Notes under the pieces: model-generated
Databases searched by the model: none
Told to the model about the DNA's origin: nothing
Seen by the model: the letters and a program-made list of their open reading frames with translations, nothing else
Position numbers and translations under genes: made by a program
Source of the DNA: Solea solea
Taxonomy: Eukaryota > Chordata > Actinopteri > Pleuronectiformes > Soleidae
DNA length: 64,000 nt
NCBI RefSeq assembly: GCF_958295425.1
Contig: NC_081142.1
Span: 26,430,482 to 26,494,481 of the forward strand
Direction of reading: 5' to 3'
In this document: positions 11,059 to 22,728 of the stretch, one piece after another
Layout of the letters: the number at the start of each line of letters is the position of its first letter
Position numbering within the stretch: the first letter of the stretch is position 1

Positions 11059-11096
<38 letters not shown>

Positions 11097-11240
11097 TGTG
11101 AAAATCGCTGGTTTTGTCTCTGGACTTTGGTGTGGGAGCGTGAGTGGTTTACAAACTTCAGTTTCCTGTTGAAAAGTGTGTCTAACAGTGAGATAAACAC
11201 GTGAAATTGTTCTTAAGATATTGTAGATTTGGTCTTTTGT
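10929..11240 (+). repeat. Palindromic GT-cored repeat, copy A
   Basis: The left arm (AAACCACTCACTCTCCCACA, then CAGAGAAAATCAGTGATTTA) is mirrored by the right arm (AAAATCGCTGG, TCTGGACTTTGGTGTGGGAG, GTGAGTGGTTTACAAACTTC). Between them lie 'cagcagctgct', 'cctcgtgtggtcactttgtg' and (GT)17 at 11062-11096. The same arms and core recur at 28560, 31355, 54935, 57905 and 58830. The form is that of a foldback or MITE-like element, with superfamily unknown. Confidence 0.8.
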
Positions 11241-12289
11241 TAAGTGTCTGTTTTCCGCTGTAATCACAGGATTTCAGCGTGTCATTTATAAATCAGTTGG
11301 AATGTCATGATGTTTGACTGTGAGCACAAACACAGAAAACTTATGTCTGCTCATGTCGCGTTGATGACTCCATGTTTCCTGTGGTGTCAGAACAAACTCT
11401 GTCTTCCCCTCCCGTAAAATATTCTGTCATCCACTCAGAGCAATAATGGAAGTGAAGCTAAAGGCTAACTGTTTGGCCTTGGTCTGCTCTCTGCCGAGCG
11501 CTGTCTCATTAAAACTTTTATCTCTGAGTTACTGCGGCTCTACATCACCAGTGTCTCTCGTAATCTGTGGTGATTTATCGGCGTGTTGTGCGCGGGTCGC
11601 TTCAGTCCTGCGGCTCTTCAATTAGAGCCGAAGTTGCTGCTGAAGGAGAGATGAAGGATCTCTGAGTCCACTAATAGCCCCGGCTCTAATCTGCCGCGAT
11701 GATTGACACTGTCTTCGACGAGTGTGTCTACACGAGGTCCCGCCGTCAGCGTCTGTCATCCTCTCATCCGTGTCACGAGCCGGGGCCGCGTGTCCGTTCT
11801 GTTTGGCCCCGAGTCGACGTCTGTCATCACACACTCGCCCCCCACATGTTCTCAAAGTCAAAGACAACAACACTGACGCTGGACTGAGAATCTCAGACTG
11901 AACCAAACGCTGCTCGTTAACACAGGAGTTCCCCAAGGATTCGTCCTCGGCCTCATTTTGTTTATAAAACAACGGTAAATCCTCGAGTTTAGGAGGTTTA
12001 GTCTCTGCCGTTTTTGGACTGTTATATTTATGGTTATACTTCGTTAGTTCAGGGACAGATAAGGTTGGTTTTTTAACACTTTATCCTCCACTTGATAGTT
12101 TTGTTGAGTCTTTTTTTGAGTGTAGAGGCCAACATGAGAAAAAAACATTTATTTCTTCTTTATTTTTGCTTTATATTTATAATTCTGCAGTTAATTGTAA
12201 AAAAAAACTTAAATATGAAGTGCTTTTTTTCTCGAGTGAGACTCTCAGACTTGTCATGCACCGTCAGTTGTGTTAGTTAGTTTTAGTTC
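11241..12289. other. Gene-free sequence
   Basis: No supported gene. The frame on the minus strand at 11622-11972 (116 codons) overlaps plus-strand frames and has no recognisable domain. The interval 11440-11720 lacks repeats and could be conserved non-coding DNA, which is untested. Confidence 0.4.
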
Positions 12290-12600
12290 AGTGTCACTTC
12301 CTGTTTTATTTTGGTAAGGGGTTTCACCTGGTGCTCCTTACCCTCACTCCCTACATATAGTCCCTGCTCCCATTTCCTGTTGCCAGAGTGTCTTACGTGT
12401 GTTGTCAGCGTTTGTGCCACTTCAGGTTCCCAACAAAGAAAGAGATCTTTTGTTGTGATAGTCTCGCTAAGGTTTTTGTTTGTTTCTCAGTTAAAGGTCA
12501 AGTTTAGCTTAGCGTTTAGCCTTTTTTGAGAGCTGTTCCAGCTCACCTTTTGTTTGCTGATTTAAGGAGTCAATAAAGCTCTTATGGTTATGCCTCATTA
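12290..12600 (+). other. Possible LTR-like relic
   Basis: The order is 'gtcacttcctgttttatttt', a CT-rich stretch with a TATA-like CATATAG word near 12355, and 'gagtcaataaagctctt' near 12567, which contains an AATAAA signal. The promoter-then-polyadenylation order is LTR-like, but no ends or target-site duplication were found. Confidence 0.25.
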
Positions 12601-13123
12601 GTTAAAGGGACGATTCAGTTTTGTTTTAAGTGTAGTTTTATGAGCCCTATTACTGATCTCTGACAAAAGAAGAGCTAAAACATTATTTCATTTACTTTCT
12701 TTGACTTGAAAGTCCGTTGTCGACCACACTCAAATGCTTGTATTTAAATATATATTTCACAAAATCGTGATTTTATGATGTTCTGAACCTGAAAACTTCT
12801 GTATTTAGACTTCTTTTTTAGGATCTTAAGTGACTAACCCTGGTTTATACTAATTCCATCTTTTGAAATATTAAATTAGCTTTGAGTTGAACTTTATTAT
12901 TTGGTAAATTATTATTTATACAACAGTTTGAAGCCTGATTCACTGACATGTTTGTGTTTCAAAGACAAACTAAATCAAAGCTAATTAGTGCACATGTGGT
13001 TTGTATTATTCACACACGCTGAGTAAGTGTGAGCAACACACACTCATGAATCAAACTCACACACACGTCACTTTCACTGGGAGCAAACACTTCCTTCATT
13101 TGTTTTTCACAATAAAAGCCTGA
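12601..13123. other. AT-rich gene-free sequence
   Basis: Nothing beyond AT-rich unique sequence is visible. Confidence 0.45.
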
Positions 13124-13165
13124 CCCCCCCCCCCCCCCCCCACTGTGTGTGTGTGTGTGTGTGTG
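13124..13165. repeat. Poly-C(18) followed by (GT)11
   Basis: Eighteen C residues are followed by CACT and then GT units. The G-rich minus strand of the first part could form quadruplex DNA and the second part Z-DNA. Homopolymers this long are prone to length error in sequencing. Confidence 0.9.
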
Positions 13166-13235
13166 GTGACACTGACACAGTGTGTGGGGTCTGAGCTTCA
13201 TATCAAACCACATATTTCATCCAGTAATTACACAT

Positions 13236-13259
13236 CAGCAGCAGCAGCAGCAGCAGCAG
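13236..13259. repeat. (CAG)n trinucleotide microsatellite
   Basis: Eight CAG units in gene-free sequence. Confidence 0.9.
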
Positions 13260-13954
13260 GCCTCAGGACACGTCGCTGCTCCTTCACTGAGGCGATGGGA
13301 ATTTCCCACTCCCACTCTGCGCTCGCTACGTCAAGTGTTCAAGTCAAGATTGAAGATTAATGTGGAACATCCCACAGGAGCATCTGCCTCAGAGATGCCT
13401 GTGCATTGTTCAAGCACGGTTCTGGTTATGTTGGAGGTCTTTGATGAACAATCAGCGTTCTTTTGACTGCACGCGATCAAAGAGGCCGCGCTGCTGCGCA
13501 GCCGTGAGATGGAAAACTATGTTGGCTGTTTGCTTGTGATACAGAAATGTGTTTTCAAAGAGGACGAGGCGGCGGTGGCCGGATCAAACCACAGTGACGA
13601 CAGAGGAGCCCGTTCTCCAGGTTTTATGCAAAACCCGAGTGAAGTGAAACTCAGTTTGACTCTGAAATGTGTTTTGTGTCTCTGAAATCAGAGAGACATG
13701 TGTCATAACAAGTCAGCGTTAGAGCGCGGCCGAGGCAGGATATTTTCTGTTGTTAGTGATTAATGATGTCACAATAACCTCTCGTCCTAATGGAACTAAG
13801 TGACCTGAGGGGGACACACATTTATGCTCTTTCCAAGGAGATTTTGACCAATCACAACGCACTTCAAAGAGAGTCAGAGCGCCTCCTATAGGCTGTTGTA
13901 CTGTAAACGTCCCGTCACCATTCTCAAAATCCTTGATTCTATTGATTTTGAGGG
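13260..13954. other. Gene-free sequence preceding the satellite
   Basis: Unique sequence with no recognised exon. Confidence 0.4.
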
Positions 13955-16751
13955 GGAGATGAGGAGAGAAGAGATGAAGAGGTGAGGACAGAAGAGATGA
14001 AGAGATAAAGAGGTGAGGACAGAAGACATGAGGACAGAAGAGATGAAGAGATGAGGACAGAAGAGATGAAGACAGAAGAGATGAAGAGATGAGGAGAGAA
14101 GAGATGAAGAGGTGAGGACAGAAGAGATGAAGAGGTGAGGAAAGAAGAGATGAGGACAGAAGAGGTGAGGACAGAAGAGATGAAGAGGTGAGGACAGAAG
14201 AGATGAAGAGATGAGGAGAGAAGAGATGAAGAGATGAAGAGGTGAGGACAGAAGAGATGAAGAGGTGAGGAAAGAAGAGATGAAGAGGTGAGGACAGAAG
14301 AGATGAAGAGGTGAGGAAAGAAGAGATGAAGAGGTGAGGACAGAAGAGATGAAGAGGTGAGGAAAGAAGAGATGAGGACAGAAGAGATGAAGAGGTGAGG
14401 AAAGAAGAGATGAAGAGGTGAGGACAGAAGAGATGAAGAGGTGAGGACAGAAGAGATGAAGAGATGAGGACAGAAGAGATGAAGAGGTGAGGACAGAAGA
14501 GATGAAGAGATGAGGACAGAAGAGATGAAGACAGAAGAGATGAAGAGGTGAGGAGAGAAGAGATGAAGAGATAAAGAGGTGAGGACAGAAGACACAAGGA
14601 CAGAAGAGATGAAGAGATGAGGACAGAAGAGATGAAGACAGAAGAGATGAAGAGATGAGGAGAGAAGAGATGAAGAGGTGAGGACAGAAGAGATGAAGAG
14701 GTGAGGAAAGAAGAGATGAGGACAGAAGAGGTGAGGACAGAAGAGATGAAGAGGTGAGGAGAGAAGAGATGAAGAGATGAGGAGAGAAGAGATGAAGAGA
14801 TGAAGAGGTGAGGACAGAAGAGATGAAGGGGTGAGGAAAGAAGAGATGAAGAGGTGAGGACAGAAGAGATGAAGAGGTGAGGAAAGAAGAGATGAAGAGG
14901 TGAGGACAGAAGAGATGAAGAGGTGAGGAAAGAAGAGATGAGGACAGAAGAGATGAAGAGGTGAGGAAAGAAGAGATGAAGAGGTGAGGACAGAAGAGAT
15001 GAAGAGATGAGGACAGAAGAGATGAAGAGGTGAGGACAGAAGAGATGAAGAGATGAGGACAGAAGAGATGAAGACATGAAGAGGTGAGGAGAGAAGAGAT
15101 GAGGACAGACCAGGTGGGGACAGAAGAAATGAAGAGATGAAGAGGTGAGGACAGAAGAGATGAGGACAGAGGAGATGAAGACAGAAGAGATGAAGAGGTG
15201 AGGACAGAAGAGATGAAGGGATGAGAACAGAAGAGGTGAGGACAGAAGAGATGAAGAAATGAAGAGGTGAGGACAGAAGAGGTGAGGACAGAAGAGATGA
15301 ATAGATGAAGAGGTGAGGACAGAAGAGATGAGGACAGAAGAGGTGAGGACATAAGTGATGAAGAGATGAGGACAGAAGAGATGAAGAGATGAGGACAGAA
15401 GAGATGAAGAGGTGAGGACAGAAGAGGTGAAGAGATGAGGACAGAAGAGATGAATAGATGAGGACAGAAGAGATGAAGAGGTGAGGACAGAAGAGATGTA
15501 GAGATGAAGAGGTGAGGACAGAAGAGATGTAGAGATGAAGAGGTGAGGACAGAAGAGATGTAGAGATGAAGAGGTGAGGACAGAAGAGGTGAATAGATGA
15601 GGACAGAAGAGATGAAGAGGTGAGGACAGAAGAGGTGAGGACATAAGAGATGAAGAGATGAGGACAGAAGAGATGAATAGATGAGGACAGAAGAGATGAA
15701 GAGGTGAGGACAGAAGAGATGTAGAGATGAAGAGGTGAGGACAGAAGAGGTGAATAGATGAGGACAGAAGAGATGAAGAGATGAGGACAGAAGAGATGAG
15801 GTCAGAAGAGATGAAGAGATGAGGACAGAAGAGATGAAGAGATGAGGACAGAACATGTGAGGACAGAAGAGATGAAGAGATGAAGAGGTGAGGACAGAAG
15901 AGATGAGGACAGAAGAGATGAATAGATGAGGACAGAAGAGATGAAGAGGTGAGGACAGAAGAGATGTAGAGATGAAGAGGTGAGGACAGAAGAGATGTAG
16001 AGAAGAAGAGGTGAGGACAGAAGAGATGTAGAGATGAAGAGGTGAGGACAGAAGAGGTGAATAGATGAGGACAGAAGAGATGAAGAGGTGAGGACAGAAG
16101 AGATGAGGACAGAAGAGGTGAGGACATAAGAGATGAAGAGATGAGGACAGAAGAGATGAATAGATGAGGACAGAAGAGATGAAGAGGTGAGGACAGAAGA
16201 GATGTAGAGATGAAGAGGTGAGGACAGAAGAGGTGAATAGATGAGGACAGAAGAGATGACGAGATGAGGACAGAAGAGATGAGGTCAGAAGAGATGAAGA
16301 GATGAGGACAGAAGAGATGAAGAGATGAGGACAGAAGAGATGAAGATGTGAGGACAGAAGAGAAGACGAGATGAGGACAGAAGAGATGAAGAGATGAGGA
16401 CAGAAGAGGTGACAGAAGAGAAGATGAGATGAGGACAGAAGAGATGAGGACAGAAGAGGAGATGAGGACAGAAGAGATCAAGAGGTGAGGACAGAAGAGA
16501 GAGGTGATGAGGACAGAAGAGTAGAGGACAGAAGAGGTGAGGAGATGAGGACAGAAGAGAAGAGGCGATGAGGACAGAAGAGATGAAGAGGTGGGTACAG
16601 AAGAGGTGAGGAGATGAGGACAGAAGAGAAGAAGAGATGAGGACAGTAGAGATGAAGAGGTGGGGACAGAAGAGAGGAGGAGAAGAGGACAGAATAGATG
16701 AGGAGATGAGGACAGAAGAGAAGAGGACAGAAGAGATGAAGAGGTGAGGAC
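13955..16751 (+). repeat. Purine-rich GAGGACAGAAGAGATGAA satellite, block 1
   Basis: About 2.8 kb of units built from the words GAGGACAGAA, GAGATGAA, GAGGTGAGGA and GAGATGAG. Higher-order copies are visible: a block containing GATAAAG at 14004 recurs at 14570 (566 bp apart), and one containing GACATAAGAG recurs 483 bp apart near 15640 and 16124. The minus strand stays open for 920 codons as Ser/Leu/Phe/His-rich repeats because the unit lacks stops. From 15037 onward this block belongs to copy 1 of the 2,498-bp duplication. Confidence 0.97.
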
Positions 16752-17534
16752 ATTTCCTGACCTCCAATAACATAATCGTTCATGGAAGGAAACAGCTGTG
16801 AAGTGAGTTGTTATTTTGATTTAATATTCATTAAATATTATAAATATTAAATATGAACAGAATCAGATTATTAGGTGTGAACTTAAACACTTCAAATATC
16901 TGTGGTGCAGCTCAGACTGTGACATCACTGTTTCCTCACATCACTCTCACAGTTTCAGCTTTTATTACTTTTTTTTAGTCTGGACAAAGTGTCGCTGTGC
17001 TCTGTGCACTCTTTGTTCTGAGTGTTACACATTTATATATATATATATATACACGTGTATATATAAAGGTAGAAATGGCAGGTTTTTCCTTGGCCACGTC
17101 CAAACTCTCACACATCATGACATCATGAGTTTTCAGTAGAATGGTTAGCTGAGGTTTTGGAGAAATCCTGGCAGCTCTGAGCTGAACACAGGAGCCGGAC
17201 TGTGGAGGATTATGTTCCACGTGTGTGTGACAGTGACGCCATGACAGCTGCTTCTTACACTGCTCAAAAATCTCCATATTCTCCCGGATTATGTTCGGTT
17301 TTGACACCAGATCAACAGTGACGTCGTTCAGGAGGATTTGAGGCCAAACTCTGACACAGAAGTGGACGAGTTTGACACTAAACATCTGAGTAAAGAGGGA
17401 GAAAAGTACACATTTAAGATCTAATGTGACTTTTAAACATTTAACGTCCTCTTCTTCAACATCATAAACTTTAATTTCTGCAGATTTTGGCAAAATAATG
17501 TGAAAGTCAGTGCAAAGACAAAAGAAGACCCTGA
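15037..17534. repeat. 2,498-bp tandem duplication, copy 1
   Basis: Landmarks in this copy reappear exactly 2,498 bases downstream: the rare variant 'gaccaggtgggga' at 15108 and 17606, 'cctccaataacataatcg' at 16761 and 19259, and 'gaagaccctga' ending at 17534 and 20032. The constant offset means no insertion or deletion separates the copies, and the long frames read from the two copies are the same. It holds 1.7 kb of satellite and 783 bp of non-satellite sequence (16752-17534). Confidence 0.95.
16975..17493 (-). other. Unrecognised open frame in duplicated spacer, copy 1
   Basis: This is the same 172-codon frame as at 19473-19991. Here it is continuous upstream with the satellite frame of copy 2 across the duplication junction, giving a 459-codon artefact. 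See the copy 2 entry for its content. I do not recognise a family. Confidence 0.25.
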
Positions 17535-20032
17535 CAGAAGAGATGAAGAGATGAGGACAGAAGAGATGAAGACATGAAGAGGTGAGGAGAGAAGAGATGA
17601 GGACAGACCAGGTGGGGACAGAAGAAATGAAGAGATGAAGAGGTGAGGACAGAAGAGATGAGGACAGAGGAGATGAAGACAGAAGAGATGAAGAGGTGAG
17701 GACAGAAGAGATGAAGGGATGAGAACAGAAGAGGTGAGGACAGAAGAGATGAAGAAATGAAGAGGTGAGGACAGAAGAGGTGAGGACAGAAGAGATGAAT
17801 AGATGAAGAGGTGAGGACAGAAGAGATGAGGACAGAAGAGGTGAGGACATAAGTGATGAAGAGATGAGGACAGAAGAGATGAAGAGATGAGGACAGAAGA
17901 GATGAAGAGGTGAGGACAGAAGAGGTGAAGAGATGAGGACAGAAGAGATGAATAGATGAGGACAGAAGAGATGAAGAGGTGAGGACAGAAGAGATGTAGA
18001 GATGAAGAGGTGAGGACAGAAGAGATGTAGAGATGAAGAGGTGAGGACAGAAGAGATGTAGAGATGAAGAGGTGAGGACAGAAGAGGTGAATAGATGAGG
18101 ACAGAAGAGATGAAGAGGTGAGGACAGAAGAGGTGAGGACATAAGAGATGAAGAGATGAGGACAGAAGAGATGAATAGATGAGGACAGAAGAGATGAAGA
18201 GGTGAGGACAGAAGAGATGTAGAGATGAAGAGGTGAGGACAGAAGAGGTGAATAGATGAGGACAGAAGAGATGAAGAGATGAGGACAGAAGAGATGAGGT
18301 CAGAAGAGATGAAGAGATGAGGACAGAAGAGATGAAGAGATGAGGACAGAACATGTGAGGACAGAAGAGATGAAGAGATGAAGAGGTGAGGACAGAAGAG
18401 ATGAGGACAGAAGAGATGAATAGATGAGGACAGAAGAGATGAAGAGGTGAGGACAGAAGAGATGTAGAGATGAAGAGGTGAGGACAGAAGAGATGTAGAG
18501 AAGAAGAGGTGAGGACAGAAGAGATGTAGAGATGAAGAGGTGAGGACAGAAGAGGTGAATAGATGAGGACAGAAGAGATGAAGAGGTGAGGACAGAAGAG
18601 ATGAGGACAGAAGAGGTGAGGACATAAGAGATGAAGAGATGAGGACAGAAGAGATGAATAGATGAGGACAGAAGAGATGAAGAGGTGAGGACAGAAGAGA
18701 TGTAGAGATGAAGAGGTGAGGACAGAAGAGGTGAATAGATGAGGACAGAAGAGATGACGAGATGAGGACAGAAGAGATGAGGTCAGAAGAGATGAAGAGA
18801 TGAGGACAGAAGAGATGAAGAGATGAGGACAGAAGAGATGAAGATGTGAGGACAGAAGAGAAGACGAGATGAGGACAGAAGAGATGAAGAGATGAGGACA
18901 GAAGAGGTGACAGAAGAGAAGATGAGATGAGGACAGAAGAGATGAGGACAGAAGAGGAGATGAGGACAGAAGAGATCAAGAGGTGAGGACAGAAGAGAGA
19001 GGTGATGAGGACAGAAGAGTAGAGGACAGAAGAGGTGAGGAGATGAGGACAGAAGAGAAGAGGCGATGAGGACAGAAGAGATGAAGAGGTGGGTACAGAA
19101 GAGGTGAGGAGATGAGGACAGAAGAGAAGAAGAGATGAGGACAGTAGAGATGAAGAGGTGGGGACAGAAGAGAGGAGGAGAAGAGGACAGAATAGATGAG
19201 GAGATGAGGACAGAAGAGAAGAGGACAGAAGAGATGAAGAGGTGAGGACATTTCCTGACCTCCAATAACATAATCGTTCATGGAAGGAAACAGCTGTGAA
19301 GTGAGTTGTTATTTTGATTTAATATTCATTAAATATTATAAATATTAAATATGAACAGAATCAGATTATTAGGTGTGAACTTAAACACTTCAAATATCTG
19401 TGGTGCAGCTCAGACTGTGACATCACTGTTTCCTCACATCACTCTCACAGTTTCAGCTTTTATTACTTTTTTTTAGTCTGGACAAAGTGTCGCTGTGCTC
19501 TGTGCACTCTTTGTTCTGAGTGTTACACATTTATATATATATATATATACACGTGTATATATAAAGGTAGAAATGGCAGGTTTTTCCTTGGCCACGTCCA
19601 AACTCTCACACATCATGACATCATGAGTTTTCAGTAGAATGGTTAGCTGAGGTTTTGGAGAAATCCTGGCAGCTCTGAGCTGAACACAGGAGCCGGACTG
19701 TGGAGGATTATGTTCCACGTGTGTGTGACAGTGACGCCATGACAGCTGCTTCTTACACTGCTCAAAAATCTCCATATTCTCCCGGATTATGTTCGGTTTT
19801 GACACCAGATCAACAGTGACGTCGTTCAGGAGGATTTGAGGCCAAACTCTGACACAGAAGTGGACGAGTTTGACACTAAACATCTGAGTAAAGAGGGAGA
19901 AAAGTACACATTTAAGATCTAATGTGACTTTTAAACATTTAACGTCCTCTTCTTCAACATCATAAACTTTAATTTCTGCAGATTTTGGCAAAATAATGTG
20001 AAAGTCAGTGCAAAGACAAAAGAAGACCCTGA
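17535..20032. repeat. 2,498-bp tandem duplication, copy 2
   Basis: Begins directly after 'gaagaccctga' of copy 1 and ends with the same word, after which the sequence changes to 'aagattgagagggag'. Satellite occupies 17535-19249 and non-satellite spacer 19250-20032. The apparent lack of divergence implies either a very recent unequal exchange within the satellite or an assembly duplication. Confidence 0.95.
19473..19991 (-). other. Unrecognised open frame in duplicated spacer, copy 2
   Basis: The frame has 172 codons without a stop in non-satellite sequence. It opens at TTG, and the first ATG (Met-Phe-Ser-Val) lies about 40 codons in. The middle section (MFSVKLVHFCVRVWPQILL, then an acidic and Asn/Glu-rich stretch) looks less biased than random frames here. 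On the minus strand that ATG is preceded by a pyrimidine tract and TTTACTCAG, an acceptor-like site. The last third runs into a TATATA microsatellite and is not protein-like. It could be one old exon or chance. I recognise no domain and assign no function. Confidence 0.25.
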
Positions 20033-21456
20033 AAGATTGAGAGGGAGAAATAAATAAATAAAGGTTTTTAATAAATGAATAATGACATTTTCATTGTGGT
20101 GCTGACTTCCTCTCTGACTTTGTCCTTTTTTAAACGCTCTCTGACGTCGAGGATCTGCATCGTCAGTTAAACTTTATGTTTTTTTTTATTTGATGAGATT
20201 ATTATGATGAAATCCAGATTATTATGATCATCAGTTTTGATACTTTTCTTCTCTCAGCTCGTCTCTCGTCTCTCACTGAAGTGGAAATCGTCCTCTCAGT
20301 CGTGAAGAATCCCTCCCGTGTTTCAGGCTTTTAGCACCGTGAGCTCAGTGAAGCGTTAGCGTCCACGTCGCTCTCTCACAGCAGCAGAGTCTGACCACAG
20401 ATCCCGGTTGAGCTGAAACGACATAAATGATAAAATAAGGTAACGTTATGTCTCTGTGAGGACGAGCTTCGTCGCGGCGTCCAATCTGGGACAAGATCGG
20501 GTCAAGATCCCAGATTCCACCAGAAGAAAACCAAGACTGGATCAGTGTTTGACTCCAGACCTGAACTTTAACAGCAGCAGAGTCCAAACTCTTCGTCCAG
20601 CACTCGCAACCACTGCCAACATCTTCAGAGTCAATGTCTCTACTGCCCCCTACTGTCTGTTAGTGGAAAATCAGCATCGCCGACACAGAGTCGTCAGATT
20701 AGCTTTTTTACGGTTTTAGCTTGTTAGCACAAACACCAAAGCACGACGAGCTCATTCCGTGTCTTTCTACCGTCCTTTAACTTCAAATATATTCATTCTT
20801 TAAACTGACAAAAGCATTAAAACATGGACAGGTCGATAACATACACTAGTTATTTGACTTATCTTTGCAAATTTAGTGCAACATGAATTTAAAAGTGCAG
20901 CTTTCAGTTGAACAAACACAGTAATAACATTATGGACTGAGCAGAGGAGGCAGCACCTGAATCCACTTTAATGCTTAAACGGAGGCACAGTCATCCTCTT
21001 TATGGCCAACGTTCACCTGTGATATATGGGAGGAAGACAGATGCCCGCGAGGGAGGCAGAGCGACACGGAGGTGATTGGATGGATTTTGTCGGGGCTTTG
21101 AACTCGTGAACACGGTGCAGGGTCACGGCGAGGGTGTGGCGGCTGATTGACTGATGCTCGGCTCCCACAGGACAGCCAGAGGATGACAACTTATTTTCAG
21201 TGAGGCGACTGGAAGCAGACGCCAATAAGTGCACTTAGATGTCAGCGACGCCCAAAAACACACACAAAAAAGTTCCTGTCGAGAGTCACACGATAAAAAC
21301 AGGGAAAACACATTAACAGCTTGAAGGAGAAAAGGTTTTTATTTTCATCAAAATCTCTGCAGTGACTGGGTTTATCTGCAGGGAGGGAAGCTAACAGGCT
21401 AATGCTATCTACTGAGCAACACACTAAAAACTCATGAAAGACAAATTAACAGATTA
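20033..21456. other. Gene-free sequence
   Basis: No supported gene. Positions 20635-20670 match 50007-50042 exactly over 36 bases in inverted orientation, marking an unnamed dispersed repeat. The rest appears unique. Confidence 0.45.
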
Positions 21457-21459
21457 TCT

Positions 21460-21490
<31 letters not shown>
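21457..21490. repeat. (CTGT)n microsatellite
   Basis: About eight tetranucleotide units. Confidence 0.9.
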
Positions 21491-21491
<1 letters not shown>

Positions 21492-22712
21492 AGCTGGCTA
21501 ATCTGCTGACTTATCTGAAATGTTCAGTGGGGCTAATGTTAGCATCAGGCTAACATCTTGTAGCTGAATCATTGTCCTCTAAAGCTGTAGATTAGAAGAT
21601 TTGAGCCTGAAAGAGAAGCAACGTGGTTTATAAATGTTTCTACAGCGTGAACTCTGTCGTGTTAGAATAAAGTGATACAAATACAGGTTTATTGTTCATC
21701 TCAGCTAGCTACTGCTAAAGCTAACGGACACAACATCCTCTCCCATTGGTCAGTGTGTGTTTCTGTTGTTTCACTGGTAAAAAATCACTAATAACAAAAA
21801 GTCGTGATAAAAACCTTTATTGTGCACAGAAGAAATCACAGATCGTTGACTTTACTTTGCACATTGAAACGAACGGAAATAAACGGTTGAAATGTTTGTT
21901 ACTGAGAGAATTTACTTCATTACTTATCAGCTTCCAGCGCTTGTTTATTGAGATATGAAACATTTAAGCTGATACACACATATATGTATATGCATGTATA
22001 TATATGTGTATATATTATTACCACATGAAGAATTTATCACAAGAGAATATGAGAAAGGGAAAAAGAAATTTTTTTAAATATTGACACTGGACTGTAATAA
22101 AGGAAACTGCAACAGCGACAGGAAAAAGGTCCTGGAGGAGTGTGTGTGTGTGTGTGTGTGTGTGTTAAATAATGCATATGTGTATGCTGTATCTGCTTTG
22201 TATTTGCATCATGACAAAACTTCATATTAAAGTCGCTGGAGGCTAAAGAATCGCAGACGTCAGTCAAACACCGAGACCTCGCGACCTCTGCAGCTGCAGG
22301 TTTTTATAATTCATAAAAACTAAAGTAATAAAAATAAAAACTCACTGAATTATTAGACTGAAGTAAAACAAAGTAAAACTGCAGTGAAAATCCTTTGGAG
22401 TTCTAATGAGGATTATTTATTTTATTTGAGACATTTTCCTTCAGTGTTAATGTGTTTTTGTTTATAATGTGTGACATAAGGTTATGCAAATGAACCAGAG
22501 CACACAAACCACAGCCACCGAGGCTTTTATTGCTTTATTGCTTCCTCCCAAAGAAAAGGAGCACAAAGACCTTTAGCCCCCGCTGAGAAGAACAGGCCCA
22601 CATCCCAAACATCTGAATAGTTTTCAGTCGTCATTTTCCTCCCAATTAACACTCGTTTGTCTCCAGTGAATTCAATTAGAGACGCTTTCATGAGTGACCA
22701 GCAGGGGAGCTG

Positions 22713-22728
22713 TGGGGGGGGGGGGGGG
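22713..22728 (+). repeat. Poly-G(16) run
   Basis: Sixteen consecutive G residues followed by CGGGG, a potential quadruplex-forming site. Confidence 0.85.

Noticed and set aside
13719..16481. 920-codon open frame on the minus strand
   Set aside because: The satellite unit simply lacks stops. The encoded Ser/Leu/Phe/His repeats resemble no protein family, and two other frames are also open.
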